Assembly (NCBI GenBank): GCA_002497245.1
Contig: DANB01000033.1
Coordinates: forward strand, 1,302 to 50,086
Source of the DNA: Euryarchaeota archaeon UBA439
GTDB taxonomy: Archaea; Thermoplasmatota; Poseidoniia; Poseidoniales; Thalassarchaeaceae
Direction of reading: 5' to 3'
DNA length: 48,785 nucleotides
A program made the translations under genes and the position numbers. Of this stretch, positions 16,443 to 25,760 are shown in pieces. Position 1 is the stretch's first letter. Each line of letters begins with the position of its first letter. The notes under the pieces are model-generated. The model searched no databases. It was not told the DNA's origin and saw only the letters and a program-made list of their open reading frames with translations.

Positions 16443-19400
16443 TTATAATGAGAAACCGTCTCTTTCATCATCATCATCAATGCCTGCAATTCTTGTCTGA
16501 CCTTCTGAATCAATGAATGAACCTGCTTTCACAACTGAGCCGTACAATCCTGATTCAGTCGATGATGTTCGATTCAACATACTTTCTCCAAGTGAATTGC
16601 TCAGATGGTTGATGATTGATTGTAAAGCATCAATTGCTCGATCTCTTTGATCAGCACCTATCTCGTGATCGGAATATCTGGCTTCTTCAAATATCGAGAA
16701 TAAAGTATCTAAATCCTCTGGAGGAGTGATGCCTCCGAGCATTGTAAGTACTGCATCTTCGAACTCTCTAGTAGTCTCGTAAACCTTCTTCATAGCACCC
16801 TTGCTTCTGAAGAATCGAACTAATTGCTTGTAACAATCAAATATTGTTGCAATATAATCATTAGAAGCCTTTAGCGACATTAATGAGTCGGTTAAAATAC
16901 CGCGAATAATTTCAATTCTTCTTCTTTCGTTATAATTTCGGTACATTATTGCACCAATTAATAAAACAAATGAAAGGACTATTGCGAGTACCGTAATAAC
17001 TCTAAAAGTCAAAAAGTTCGTATCTGAAGAAGCTTCTATATCTCCAAGTCTAATTGTTGGAGTACTATTCAAGAATTCTTCTTGGAAAAATGATGACTCT
17101 TGGAAGTGAACCAAGACTCTCCACTGCCCGCTTATTGCGAGTTCGTTACCTTTAGTTTCGCCTGGTACTTCTTTGCCACTGTAAATAAAGCTGAAATTCG
17201 CTTCACCCTTTTCATTTGTAACAGAATACTCGACATTGTTAGTCACATAACCTGTTCCATTCCAATACTGGAATGTGAAAATTACTGTTTCACCTTCTAC
17301 AGAAACATCTAATCTGTCTCTTAAAATTGATACTTTACCAGTAACTACTTCGCCTACTTGATAGCCTTCTGCTTTTGCCCAATGATCTTTCAATAGAATA
17401 TCGACTTTGCTTCTGACAAGGACTTCTATGTCTTCATATGAACCGTTGACAACAGGGGTAGTTTCTGCTTTACAACCACCTGGTAATTCCTTTGTTGGTT
17501 CGTATGCGATTCTAATTGTTCTAAATCCTTCTAATTTTTGTCCACTTGGTTCAACACCCTTTCTGCTAGGATTATCTTCTGGGTCTCCAGAATACCATTC
17601 AATTTCTCCAGTTCCATCTTGAGTTATAGCTGTTGCAAAAGGTCTAGTATTCGTCTCAGGATCTAAATAGATATTGAGGCATTTACCTCCAACTGGATTA
17701 CCATTAACCTGAGTTAACATGGCATCTATGTGGAATGATTCTTTCAAGTATAACACAGGGAATACTGAACCATTCTCAAATCTGAATGTATCGATATCTG
17801 TTCGGAATGGCCCAATTTCTTGTACTGTCATTGTTGAATTGGAGAAGACCGGGAAGAATTTAGTAATACTGGAGTTTTTGTATCTGTATTGGTCTCCTGT
17901 CTCATATGAATAATAATTCACAGTCACCTTGGCTTGGCCAGCTTGAATATCATTAAGCGGGCATATTATCGAAAAGAATCCATTGGAATCAGTTACTCCT
18001 CCGTTACAAGCCTTAACACCCAATTCTGTTCCTACCATTTCATATTGAACTTGAATTGGCCGATTTGAAAGATTTGTATCTAACTCGTCAACTAGTTGAC
18101 CTGTTACTGTCATTGGCTTATCAATCGGTTGTCCTGTCAATTGGTCTATCTCTGAAGTGTAAACAATCTGATTATCTACAGAAAGTTGTGTGCCCCCAAT
18201 CAAGCTAAATCCTTGTCCATTATATTGGAATACCTTACGATAGTGATCACTGTTCAGAACTTGAGCGCAAGGATCCCATGCACCGGATATGGATAGCATT
18301 TCTTGATCTATTGGTTCACAGCCTTCATGAGGTAGATTCTCTGAAAATCTAATTATTACATTGACTGGTCCAAAACCATCAGGAAGGAATGATTGAGGAT
18401 CGTCTCTCAATAATTGCGGATCTAACAACATTGCATGATTAATTGTTCCAGCGTTAGGACATAGGGTCTCGATTATCTGTCGATGAACTGTTTGTTCAAA
18501 ATCAACTCCTTCAAGAATAACTAATATTTCTCCACCATTTTCATCACAACCATCCAAAAGTTCACCTTTATCTTTGATTGCAGCGGTTCTATTATCGTCA
18601 GTCACCTGTGCAGTAAATTCCCAAATGTCCCCGCTAGACAATCTATTTTCAGTAGTACTTTGAAGATCTATGTAAGTTCTTGAAACAACCCATAGATCTA
18701 TCCCAGAGGAGCTACCTTGGCGATATGTGTCTCCAGGATAAGTAAAACTCAACGAGAAGTTACCCAGTTCATGCATTTCATCTATGGTTAGATTGATTTT
18801 GAATACTCCATTTAAGTCAGTTACTGCTACATCGCTTGTACCATCAGCAGACCAAGTATAATTCACTGGAGCATCTCTAACCGGTTGGTATGCATTATCT
18901 ATTACTCTCGCTTCAATAGTCGTATTTTGTCCGCGATAAAGTCTCGGTATGTTGTTTAATTGGAAGTCGGTTGTACCAATAACTGAGACATTCACATAAG
19001 CACCTGTAGGGGCGAGAACTGCTGATTGATTACCTGTAAAGTAATAATTTGAGTTTGTGAAGTCAGCACGAATACCATACACTCCTGCAGGATACTGTGA
19101 GTACCAAGTCCAGTTATAATCAAACACCGCTTCTCCATTAATCATATCAGGGACTCTAGCAAATCCTGTCTCTTGAGACCCTGCAAATACTCCATTATTA
19201 TCAAGATCTACTTGTAATGCCATAGCATCATGTGGCCAAGCAGTCATTGTTCGGTTCCATACACTACCCAGAACTCTGAATGTCTCACCAGTAAACATCT
19301 CAGGCACTATTTCACATCTTATCTCACTTGCAGGATCTAATGGATTGATTGGTCCACATGGAGGGACGTTGAAGTCTCCACCATTTTGCATTGCAATGAA

Positions 19401-22400
19401 CCAGTGTGTTCCATTTGAGGATATGAAGGAACGAAGATTTGCTGCCTCACCTGTAAGTCCTTGTGGTGTACCATCCCAAAGCATAGGATATTGTTTTCCA
19501 AGACTTACCTGACTGTATTCAAGACCTGCATTTGCTAAAGATGGTGCATGGAATAAAGCCCTCCAAGCACCAAACGAAGCGCCGGTAAATTGAGTGGAGT
19601 CATAGAAGTAAACTGGTCGAATTGAAGGAGTAATTATATCTGCTTCGACATACATTCTGTGCATCGAACGTATTGCGAACGAATCTGTCTTATCACCCTC
19701 TAAATATGGCCAGGGCATTTCTCCACCCAAATCTGGTCGAGATTCGCCAATAAACATGTAATCACCAATCGGTAAGCTTGTATTTGTATATTCATACAAT
19801 CCAACAACACTGTGAGATTTCGATGTATTATCCCAAACAATTTCTTCATACGCACCTGGTACCTTTCCATCTCCGTTATCTATAGTAGAATTCCATTGTA
19901 CTTGCTTCCAAACACCTTGACTACCACTTGTCTGAACAAATGATAATGATACCCAGCCTCCAGAATCTGCTCTGTAACCGTAGCCGTATCCATCGAATAC
20001 AGTTGGATGTGTCAAATTACCAAATGGACCACCGTGTACAGTAAACGAGATAGGTGCATGTGACAACTTATTGTCGAATATTCCTCTATCCCAATCTGCT
20101 GCATAATGTACTTTATAATCAACGAATAAAGGTTGCTCGTCGCTTCTGAAATAAGTCCATGCAACATAATCAATTGTTGTATTTGCTCGTACTTCTGTAG
20201 GAACTGGTTGTGTAGAAGAACCATCGTGCAAAAACATTTCAGTTACTTCGGCATAAACATGATAGGTGGTGTTAGAACCTACTGGAAGATCTTCTGGGAA
20301 TAGGAATTGTCCTACGACGAACTTTCCATCGGCATCTGTCAATACGTCCACGGTTTCAACTGCAGAGGTCCCATTCCTAGTCCAAGCAATATGAACTTGG
20401 ACCGGTAAATTTTCTGCAGGAGCGAAGACTCCTTGATCAAGGTCCAACCAGCTAACAGTACCATTAAATTTAGCAGCATATAGGTTATCTAACCAAAGTA
20501 CATCCGGTGATGTAAGAGTGATTCTGGTTGGAATCTTATCATCTTCGTCTAAAATACCATCATTATCACTATCCCAATCTGATGAGCTACCATTATCTTC
20601 TTCTAACTGATCCCAGTCAGAATCAATTCGGCTATCATTATCGTCGTCCTCATCTATTGCATCTGGACCTGTGCTTGGATCTGATGGATTTGCAATTCCT
20701 TCACCACCTCCAAAGTCATCATGGTCCCAAGGATTAGTAGATTCGCTACCATATCTAGATGGCCAGAGCATTATTTCATCTTCATCTTTCATTCCATCGG
20801 AGTCATCATCTAAATCAATATCATCTCTCAGACCATCGTTATCGTGATCCCATGCCGAAATAAACGGGGTTGCAGTATTAAGCTCTATCAAATTGGTTCG
20901 ACCATCTCCGTCCCAATCATCATCTTTCCAATTTACAATACCATCATTATCGTGATCCCATGTCATTTGCTCTTCACCAACAAAGCAAAGCAATTCTTGG
21001 TCGGAATCTAAAACTCCATTATTATCATCATCAGGGTCTTCGCCATCCGGGACTCCATCATTATCGTTGTCTACATCATAATATTTAGGATTCAGAAGAC
21101 CTTGTCCGAGAACCCCTTTATCATGAACGGCTTGGAACCACCCGTCTTCGTCAGGATCTGTATCTGTACCATCGTCATCATTATCTTCACAATTTGAACC
21201 AGTATAGAAATTACCAGGAGGGATGGTTCCTGTATCGTCATCAAGATCGTCGTTGCTATCTATCTCAAAATAATCCCAAATACCATCTGAATCGTCATCT
21301 ATATCCCAATGGTCGTAAATACCATCAAAATCATCATCTAAATCTGCAGTATCATTGAATAAGCACTGTGGCTCCATATTTCCAGTAACGGGTGCGCCAC
21401 AATCATCATCAGGATCAACATCATTATTCAGTAAATCCGCTCTTTCGTCGGGGAAGAAGTTAGCATTTGAATCAGCAGTCCATTGGAAGAATCCAAAGGT
21501 TAATCCTATGTAAGCAATCCAAAGATCACGATTATCTTTCATTTGATTGTAAGTAACCGCAGCAGTGGGGCTGACTCCACTCTGTGGATCGAAGGTGAAA
21601 TGGAAGCAATTTTTATTGCAGGTCCATTGACCCTGTGAATTACTTCCATTGTAAGCACCATCGCTGTAATCAGGATCTGCTCTAGTACTGTAAGGATATG
21701 TATATTCTATTTGATTAGCCCTAGTTGGTGTAACCAAAGGAGCCCCATAGTACCAAGCATAGAATATTCCACACTCATGGTCTATTGCTTGAGGCTGTTG
21801 TGGGACATAAATCCAAAACAATGTTGCTCCGCAACTATTGTCATCAAAACTACCTCCCATTTTGATATCATTAACGTCTAATACTCCATCATTACCCTCA
21901 TCTTGATCCCACCAGTCTGGTAATCCATCACCGTCTTGATCTACATCAATTCCATTTATCAGAGAGTCACCATCAATATCTATGTCAAAGTGATTATCTC
22001 CATTATACGGGCTCCATTTTTGTATAACATGCCAGTATAACTCAGGAACCTGTCCACTAACTGATGGATTGGCTTCATCAAATCCATTGTAATCCAATAC
22101 GAAGCCGTTCTCTGAAGTGAATGGATTAAACATCCATGTTTGATTCCAGTACATTTCGTAAACTATTGCAAATGTATATAATTGGTCATCAGAAGAACCA
22201 TCTAGTAAATCACCATCGTTTGTAGGATAGCTGTTATCATAAGGATCTGTCGCATCTAAATCTTGAATACCACAGTTTCCATCATCTGGGTCGTAATAAT
22301 CTGAAATACCATCATTATCATCATCCCAATCTTCATCATTTGGTAATCCATCTCCATCTACATCTGTATCAATATCATTTGGACCATCATCACGATATTT

Positions 22401-24413
22401 TGAACCGTTCAACAAATGCAAATCATTGTCATCGTCGAGGTCGCAATTGTCATCTATATCTAACCAATCAAAAATACCATCATTGTCATCATCAATATCA
22501 TCCCAATTATTTATTCCATCTTCATCCCAATCGTTAAATCCAGTGTAAGATTTACGCATTAGATAACAATTATCATCTGGATTGGAAGGATTAGGATTGG
22601 TAAGGCTGGCACAATCCCATGTATCAACAGTACTCTGAGGAACAGTTGGGAATATATCTAATTCATTGATTTCTCCATCGTTATCTAAGTCCCATGGTAA
22701 ATCACTTGAGTCGGTTAAAGTTCCACCCACTGTGTTATCAGGAACTGGTACGCCTCCTAAATCGGTATCCAACCAATCCCAAACCAGATCATAGTCTTGA
22801 TCTATGACTCTGTAACGGTCATCGTCAAGATCACGATCATAATCCATTTCACAATCTACTCCTGGAGTCATTATACTGCCATCATAGAATGGTTGAGTTG
22901 GTATCGGATAGTCCCCGGCAGCGTCTAAATTTGTATCTGTCTGAAGGCACGTATCTGGAATCCCATCGTTATCATCATCAACATCATACATATCTAATAG
23001 TCCATCATTATCATCATCAGTATCTGAAGAATCTGGAGAACCATCATTATCGTTATCTGGATCTAAGAAATTAGGAATTCCGTCACCATCTAAGTCGCCG
23101 TCATAAATATTTGAGAAGGCTTGCACTTTAGGATGCCATGCCTTCTCTCTTTCAACAAAATCAATACCTCCTACATAATCTCCATAATAATCACTACCAG
23201 TAAACGCAGATTGTATCACCGTAATATTGCCTTGCGCAGAAGAACTTAGAGCAAAATCTTGGTATGTTATATCAGCAGGACTGGTGAATTGGAAACTCCA
23301 CGTACCTCCATTAGCAGTTATTGGCGGGCTGGAAAATACATTACCTTGTGCTTGAAGAGTATGGTCTTCTACATCCAAATTAACCCAAGTTATGCTATCG
23401 CCTGTTTCAATAGAGATGTTTTCAGGAGTTAATGCTCCATTATTGATATTAACAAAATATGTTGTTGGACCAGAATCCCATTCTACCCAATCAGACCAAA
23501 GATTATTTGCCGTTATATTTGATGTGATTTCCGAATTCCACGGGTGTGCATCCCATAGATCAGGTACTGAGTCTCCGTCATCATCTAAATCAAAATAGTC
23601 CTGAATACCGTCGCTATCGAAATCACAAGGCCAAGTAAATTGGTCTATACGGCCATCGTTATCATCATCTTCGTCATATGACCCTTTGCCAGTACCATCA
23701 ATGTCTTCATCAGTAACTCCATCGTTATCATGATCTAACAAATTCTGATCAATACGATAACCAGTACCTACCACAGTTTGAGTCCAAGGATGGATTGTTG
23801 TTGGGATCACATAACGGTCTTCAGTATTGTTCTTTGGATCTGCTCCTTGTGACCAGTCAATAGGCCCTTCTAGTAATCCATCATTATCATCATCCCAATC
23901 GAATTCGTCTTGAATACCGTCATTGTCATGATCGAAAGGGTCTGTTCCATAACAACCATCAAATCTTTCAATTAAATCAGATATCCCGTCATTATCGTCA
24001 TCTAAATCATACAAATCGGAGATTCCATCATTGTCGTGATCTTCAGTATCTGTTTCTTCTAATAAAAATCCATAGCTTGGATCAATTGCTAATGCTGCGG
24101 GGTCGGAAACTTTTCCATAAACGGAAAGTGGATCATGATACATAGGGTCGGTAAATGCCGGATGAGAGAATGGATTTTCTGCTCCGGGTTGCATTTCATT
24201 ATTTTCTACCATAGGTCCATCGGCAACATCTATTTGCTGAAATGCTGTTCTCTTAATCACAGGGCCCCATTCAGATTCTTCCTCGGAATATGGTTCAAAA
24301 TCTTGGAAAGAATACATCTGAGTACTGAATAACATTATGAATACCATTAATCCTGCAACAATACTTTTTTTCGAGCCTTCTAGACTAATACTTTCTTGTA
24401 ACTTTCCTTTCAT
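16443..24413 (-). CDS. Giant surface protein: TSP3-like Asp repeats, cupredoxin-like and Ig-like domains, TM helix, DUF4129 tail
   Basis: This is by far the longest gene (about 2,656 residues). An N-terminal hydrophobic segment (about residues 17-37) serves as signal peptide or anchor. Residues about 110-1290 carry some 30 Asp-rich DxDxDGxxD repeats like calcium-binding thrombospondin type 3 repeats. Between them, about 311-398, lies a cupredoxin-like domain (ISIETGDSITWVNLDVEDHT) lacking the usual C-terminal Cys/His/Met ligands. Residues about 1300-2460 look like tandem Ig-type beta domains. One membrane helix (about 2465-2488) is followed by a cytosolic domain resembling DUF4129 (CYKQLVRFF, ETTREFEDAVLTML, FSIFEEARYS). 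The start is the ATG at 24413 with GGTGG ahead; a GTG at 24422 is possible. It is probably a calcium-stabilised cell-envelope stalk. Confidence 0.9.
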   Translation of the reverse strand: MKGKLQESISLEGSKKSIVAGLMVFIMLFSTQMYSFQDFEPYSEEESEWGPVIKRTAFQQIDVADGPMVENNEMQPGAENPFSHPAFTDPMYHDPLSVYGKVSDPAALAIDPSYGFLLEETDTEDHDNDGISDLYDLDDDNDGISDLIERFDGCYGTDPFDHDNDGIQDEFDWDDDNDGLLEGPIDWSQGADPKNNTEDRYVIPTTIHPWTQTVVGTGYRIDQNLLDHDNDGVTDEDIDGTGKGSYDEDDDNDGRIDQFTWPCDFDSDGIQDYFDLDDDGDSVPDLWDAHPWNSEITSNITANNLWSDWVEWDSGPTTYFVNINNGALTPENISIETGDSITWVNLDVEDHTLQAQGNVFSSPPITANGGTWSFQFTSPADITYQDFALSSSAQGNITVIQSAFTGSDYYGDYVGGIDFVEREKAWHPKVQAFSNIYDGDLDGDGIPNFLDPDNDNDGSPDSSDTDDDNDGLLDMYDVDDDNDGIPDTCLQTDTNLDAAGDYPIPTQPFYDGSIMTPGVDCEMDYDRDLDDDRYRVIDQDYDLVWDWLDTDLGGVPVPDNTVGGTLTDSSDLPWDLDNDGEINELDIFPTVPQSTVDTWDCASLTNPNPSNPDDNCYLMRKSYTGFNDWDEDGINNWDDIDDDNDGIFDWLDIDDNCDLDDDNDLHLLNGSKYRDDGPNDIDTDVDGDGLPNDEDWDDDNDGISDYYDPDDGNCGIQDLDATDPYDNSYPTNDGDLLDGSSDDQLYTFAIVYEMYWNQTWMFNPFTSENGFVLDYNGFDEANPSVSGQVPELYWHVIQKWSPYNGDNHFDIDIDGDSLINGIDVDQDGDGLPDWWDQDEGNDGVLDVNDIKMGGSFDDNSCGATLFWIYVPQQPQAIDHECGIFYAWYYGAPLVTPTRANQIEYTYPYSTRADPDYSDGAYNGSNSQGQWTCNKNCFHFTFDPQSGVSPTAAVTYNQMKDNRDLWIAYIGLTFGFFQWTADSNANFFPDERADLLNNDVDPDDDCGAPVTGNMEPQCLFNDTADLDDDFDGIYDHWDIDDDSDGIWDYFEIDSNDDLDDDTGTIPPGNFYTGSNCEDNDDDGTDTDPDEDGWFQAVHDKGVLGQGLLNPKYYDVDNDNDGVPDGEDPDDDNNGVLDSDQELLCFVGEEQMTWDHDNDGIVNWKDDDWDGDGRTNLIELNTATPFISAWDHDNDGLRDDIDLDDDSDGMKDEDEIMLWPSRYGSESTNPWDHDDFGGGEGIANPSDPSTGPDAIDEDDDNDSRIDSDWDQLEEDNGSSSDWDSDNDGILDEDDKIPTRITLTSPDVLWLDNLYAAKFNGTVSWLDLDQGVFAPAENLPVQVHIAWTRNGTSAVETVDVLTDADGKFVVGQFLFPEDLPVGSNTTYHVYAEVTEMFLHDGSSTQPVPTEVRANTTIDYVAWTYFRSDEQPLFVDYKVHYAADWDRGIFDNKLSHAPISFTVHGGPFGNLTHPTVFDGYGYGYRADSGGWVSLSFVQTSGSQGVWKQVQWNSTIDNGDGKVPGAYEEIVWDNTSKSHSVVGLYEYTNTSLPIGDYMFIGESRPDLGGEMPWPYLEGDKTDSFAIRSMHRMYVEADIITPSIRPVYFYDSTQFTGASFGAWRALFHAPSLANAGLEYSQVSLGKQYPMLWDGTPQGLTGEAANLRSFISSNGTHWFIAMQNGGDFNVPPCGPINPLDPASEIRCEIVPEMFTGETFRVLGSVWNRTMTAWPHDAMALQVDLDNNGVFAGSQETGFARVPDMINGEAVFDYNWTWYSQYPAGVYGIRADFTNSNYYFTGNQSAVLAPTGAYVNVSVIGTTDFQLNNIPRLYRGQNTTIEARVIDNAYQPVRDAPVNYTWSADGTSDVAVTDLNGVFKINLTIDEMHELGNFSLSFTYPGDTYRQGSSSGIDLWVVSRTYIDLQSTTENRLSSGDIWEFTAQVTDDNRTAAIKDKGELLDGCDENGGEILVILEGVDFEQTVHRQIIETLCPNAGTINHAMLLDPQLLRDDPQSFLPDGFGPVNVIIRFSENLPHEGCEPIDQEMLSISGAWDPCAQVLNSDHYRKVFQYNGQGFSLIGGTQLSVDNQIVYTSEIDQLTGQPIDKPMTVTGQLVDELDTNLSNRPIQVQYEMVGTELGVKACNGGVTDSNGFFSIICPLNDIQAGQAKVTVNYYSYETGDQYRYKNSSITKFFPVFSNSTMTVQEIGPFRTDIDTFRFENGSVFPVLYLKESFHIDAMLTQVNGNPVGGKCLNIYLDPETNTRPFATAITQDGTGEIEWYSGDPEDNPSRKGVEPSGQKLEGFRTIRIAYEPTKELPGGCKAETTPVVNGSYEDIEVLVRSKVDILLKDHWAKAEGYQVGEVVTGKVSILRDRLDVSVEGETVIFTFQYWNGTGYVTNNVEYSVTNEKGEANFSFIYSGKEVPGETKGNELAISGQWRVLVHFQESSFFQEEFLNSTPTIRLGDIEASSDTNFLTFRVITVLAIVLSFVLLIGAIMYRNYNERRRIEIIRGILTDSLMSLKASNDYIATIFDCYKQLVRFFRSKGAMKKVYETTREFEDAVLTMLGGITPPEDLDTLFSIFEEARYSDHEIGADQRDRAIDALQSIINHLSNSLGESMLNRTSSTESGLYGSVVKAGSFIDSEGQTRIAGIDDDDERDGFSL
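20530..24060 (-). repeat. Degenerate in-gene repeat encoding DxDxDG calcium-binding motifs
   Basis: On the plus strand this shows as recurring ATCATTATCATCATC-type runs, which are the reverse complement of GAT/AAT/GGT codons for DDDNDG-type motifs. About 30 copies occur at irregular spacing with unrelated inserts between. The repeats are protein-level tandem motifs, not mobile or CRISPR repeats. Confidence 0.85.
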
Positions 24414-24449
24414 CGCGACCACCGAAGTATCATTCCTAAATGTAATTCA

Positions 24450-24456
24450 TTTATCA
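24450..24456 (-). promoter_or_regulatory. Possible TATA-like box for the giant surface protein gene
   Basis: The minus strand reads GATAAAT here. Transcription beginning about 25 bases downstream, near 24425, would leave a short leader holding GGTGG before the ATG at 24413. Spacing is the only evidence. Confidence 0.3.
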
Positions 24457-24558
24457 ACGCACACCCTAAGTTGAGAGTGGATGTATCAACGACGCGTTTT
24501 AGTATCAAAGTTCAGGACTACCTCGTGTTAAAATGGATGAATAAGTTCGGAAGGTTCA

Positions 24559-24927
24559 ATGGCATCCTATCGAACCCTAATGAATTCAAAAATTCATCGA
24601 GCTACTGTGACAGAGGCAGATGTAGATTATATCGGATCAATTACAATCGATAAAGAGTTGGCTGAGGCTGCAAATATTTTAGAATGGGAAAAAATAGATG
24701 TGTTGAATATAACTAATGGTTCGAGGCTGGAAACATATGTGATTTTCGGCGAAAGAGGTAGTGGCGAAATTTGCATTAATGGTGCCGCTGCACGTCTTGT
24801 AAATCCTGGAGACTTGGTAATTTTAGTGACCTACAAAATAGTTGATGATTGTGGGCTGACTCCGGAGAGCCACGTACCAACCATTATTCATGTAGATGGG
24901 CAAAATAAGATCATTAATATTGATTAA
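24559..24927 (+). CDS. panD: Aspartate 1-decarboxylase, pyruvoyl-dependent (PanD)
   Basis: PanD makes beta-alanine from aspartate for coenzyme A synthesis. The 122-residue protein aligns by eye with bacterial PanD: SKIHRATVTEADVDYIGSIT includes the self-cleavage site Gly26-Ser27 that yields the pyruvoyl group. LEWEKIDVLNITNGSRLETY and GEICINGAAARLVNPGDLVI are further marks. Most archaea are thought to use a PLP-dependent decarboxylase instead, so this is probably of bacterial origin. No other pantothenate genes are nearby. The stop abuts the convergent rlmH gene. Confidence 0.94.
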   Translation: MASYRTLMNSKIHRATVTEADVDYIGSITIDKELAEAANILEWEKIDVLNITNGSRLETYVIFGERGSGEICINGAAARLVNPGDLVILVTYKIVDDCGLTPESHVPTIIHVDGQNKIINID

Positions 24928-25362
24928 TTAAGGACGATGATAAGGTAAACCTTTGATGATAGTACAGGCGCGATATAATTGTTCCAATAGAACCACTGCG
25001 GCTAACTCATGTGGAAGTGTAATTTTTCCTAAAGAAAGTGATTTTAAGTCACCTCCATGAACCCCAAACCCGCCTGGTGGACCTACAACAAGATGGACAG
25101 AACTTGAGGATATTCGCCAATCTTTCATTTTCTCAGAATAACCCATACTATCGAGATTTTCTCCTTTTTCCTGTAAGAGAATGACATGATCATTACCTGC
25201 TTTTTTAATTATATCATCCAAATAAGGTCCCGGTTCTATCTTATTTCTATGTTCTACTAATTGTACTCCATCAGAAATCAGCCTGTTTGCATAGTCTGAA
25301 ATTGCTGCTCTGAATGATGAATCTTTGGCCTTACCATGTAAGTGAACAAAAACACGGCCCAT
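24928..25362 (-). CDS. rlmH: RlmH-type rRNA methyltransferase (SPOUT family)
   Basis: The 144-residue product matches RlmH, which N3-methylates pseudouridine 1915 in 23S rRNA helix 69. Signatures are HVILLQEKGENLDSMGYSEK, the SAM-binding knot VHLVVGPPGGFGVHGGDL, SLSLGKITLPHELAAVVLLE and QLYRACTIIKGLPYH at the C-terminus. The length is close to the roughly 155 residues of E. coli RlmH. It is convergent with panD with no gap between stops. Its occurrence in an archaeon suggests either an old archaeal copy or transfer from bacteria. Confidence 0.92.
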   Translation of the reverse strand: MGRVFVHLHGKAKDSSFRAAISDYANRLISDGVQLVEHRNKIEPGPYLDDIIKKAGNDHVILLQEKGENLDSMGYSEKMKDWRISSSSVHLVVGPPGGFGVHGGDLKSLSLGKITLPHELAAVVLLEQLYRACTIIKGLPYHRP

Positions 25363-25439
25363 ACCCTTCGCAGAGATAAGTACTCTTTCATTATTCGCAA
25401 AGCATCAAGAAAGAGAGCCTTGACGCAGGGGTGATTGAC

Positions 25440-25760
25440 ATGGGTTGGTGGCCATTCAAAAAGAAGAAAGAAATCATTCATGATAATCTTCATATTAAAG
25501 GCACTAAATTGTGGTTACAAGACTTAAGAGAAGTTTGTGAGAGAAATTTTGATAATTACGCAGAAGGTCAAAGATTAATTCGCCAAATGCAAATCGAATG
25601 GACGGATTCTCATCAAAAAGGAGATGTTTCTGACGAATTATTGGCAGGTCTGGACAGGAGATGTTTCAGACTTTTAAGAGCAGATTCGAATGAATGGTTG
25701 ACGTGGTTAGATGACGAAGATTTTTGGGCGCCCGGCTGGGGCGTAGAATCAATAGAGTGA
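25440..25760 (+). CDS. Hypothetical small protein, Trp-rich, coupled to a membrane protein
   Basis: I do not recognise this 106-residue soluble protein. It begins MGWWPFKKKKEI, a membrane-interface-like basic/aromatic start, is helical in the middle (NYAEGQRLIRQMQIEWTDS) and ends in a Trp/acidic stretch. GGGGTG lies 6 bases before the ATG at 25440, so this start is better than the in-frame GTG at 25431. Its stop overlaps the GTG start of the next gene by 4 bases (GTGA), indicating translational coupling. Confidence 0.6.
   Translation: MGWWPFKKKKEIIHDNLHIKGTKLWLQDLREVCERNFDNYAEGQRLIRQMQIEWTDSHQKGDVSDELLAGLDRRCFRLLRADSNEWLTWLDDEDFWAPGWGVESIE

Noticed and set aside
20530..24060. CRISPR-like recurrence of short similar units
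   Set aside because: Unit spacing is irregular, units are degenerate and the minus-strand frame stays open throughout with DxDxDG motifs; no cas genes are nearby.
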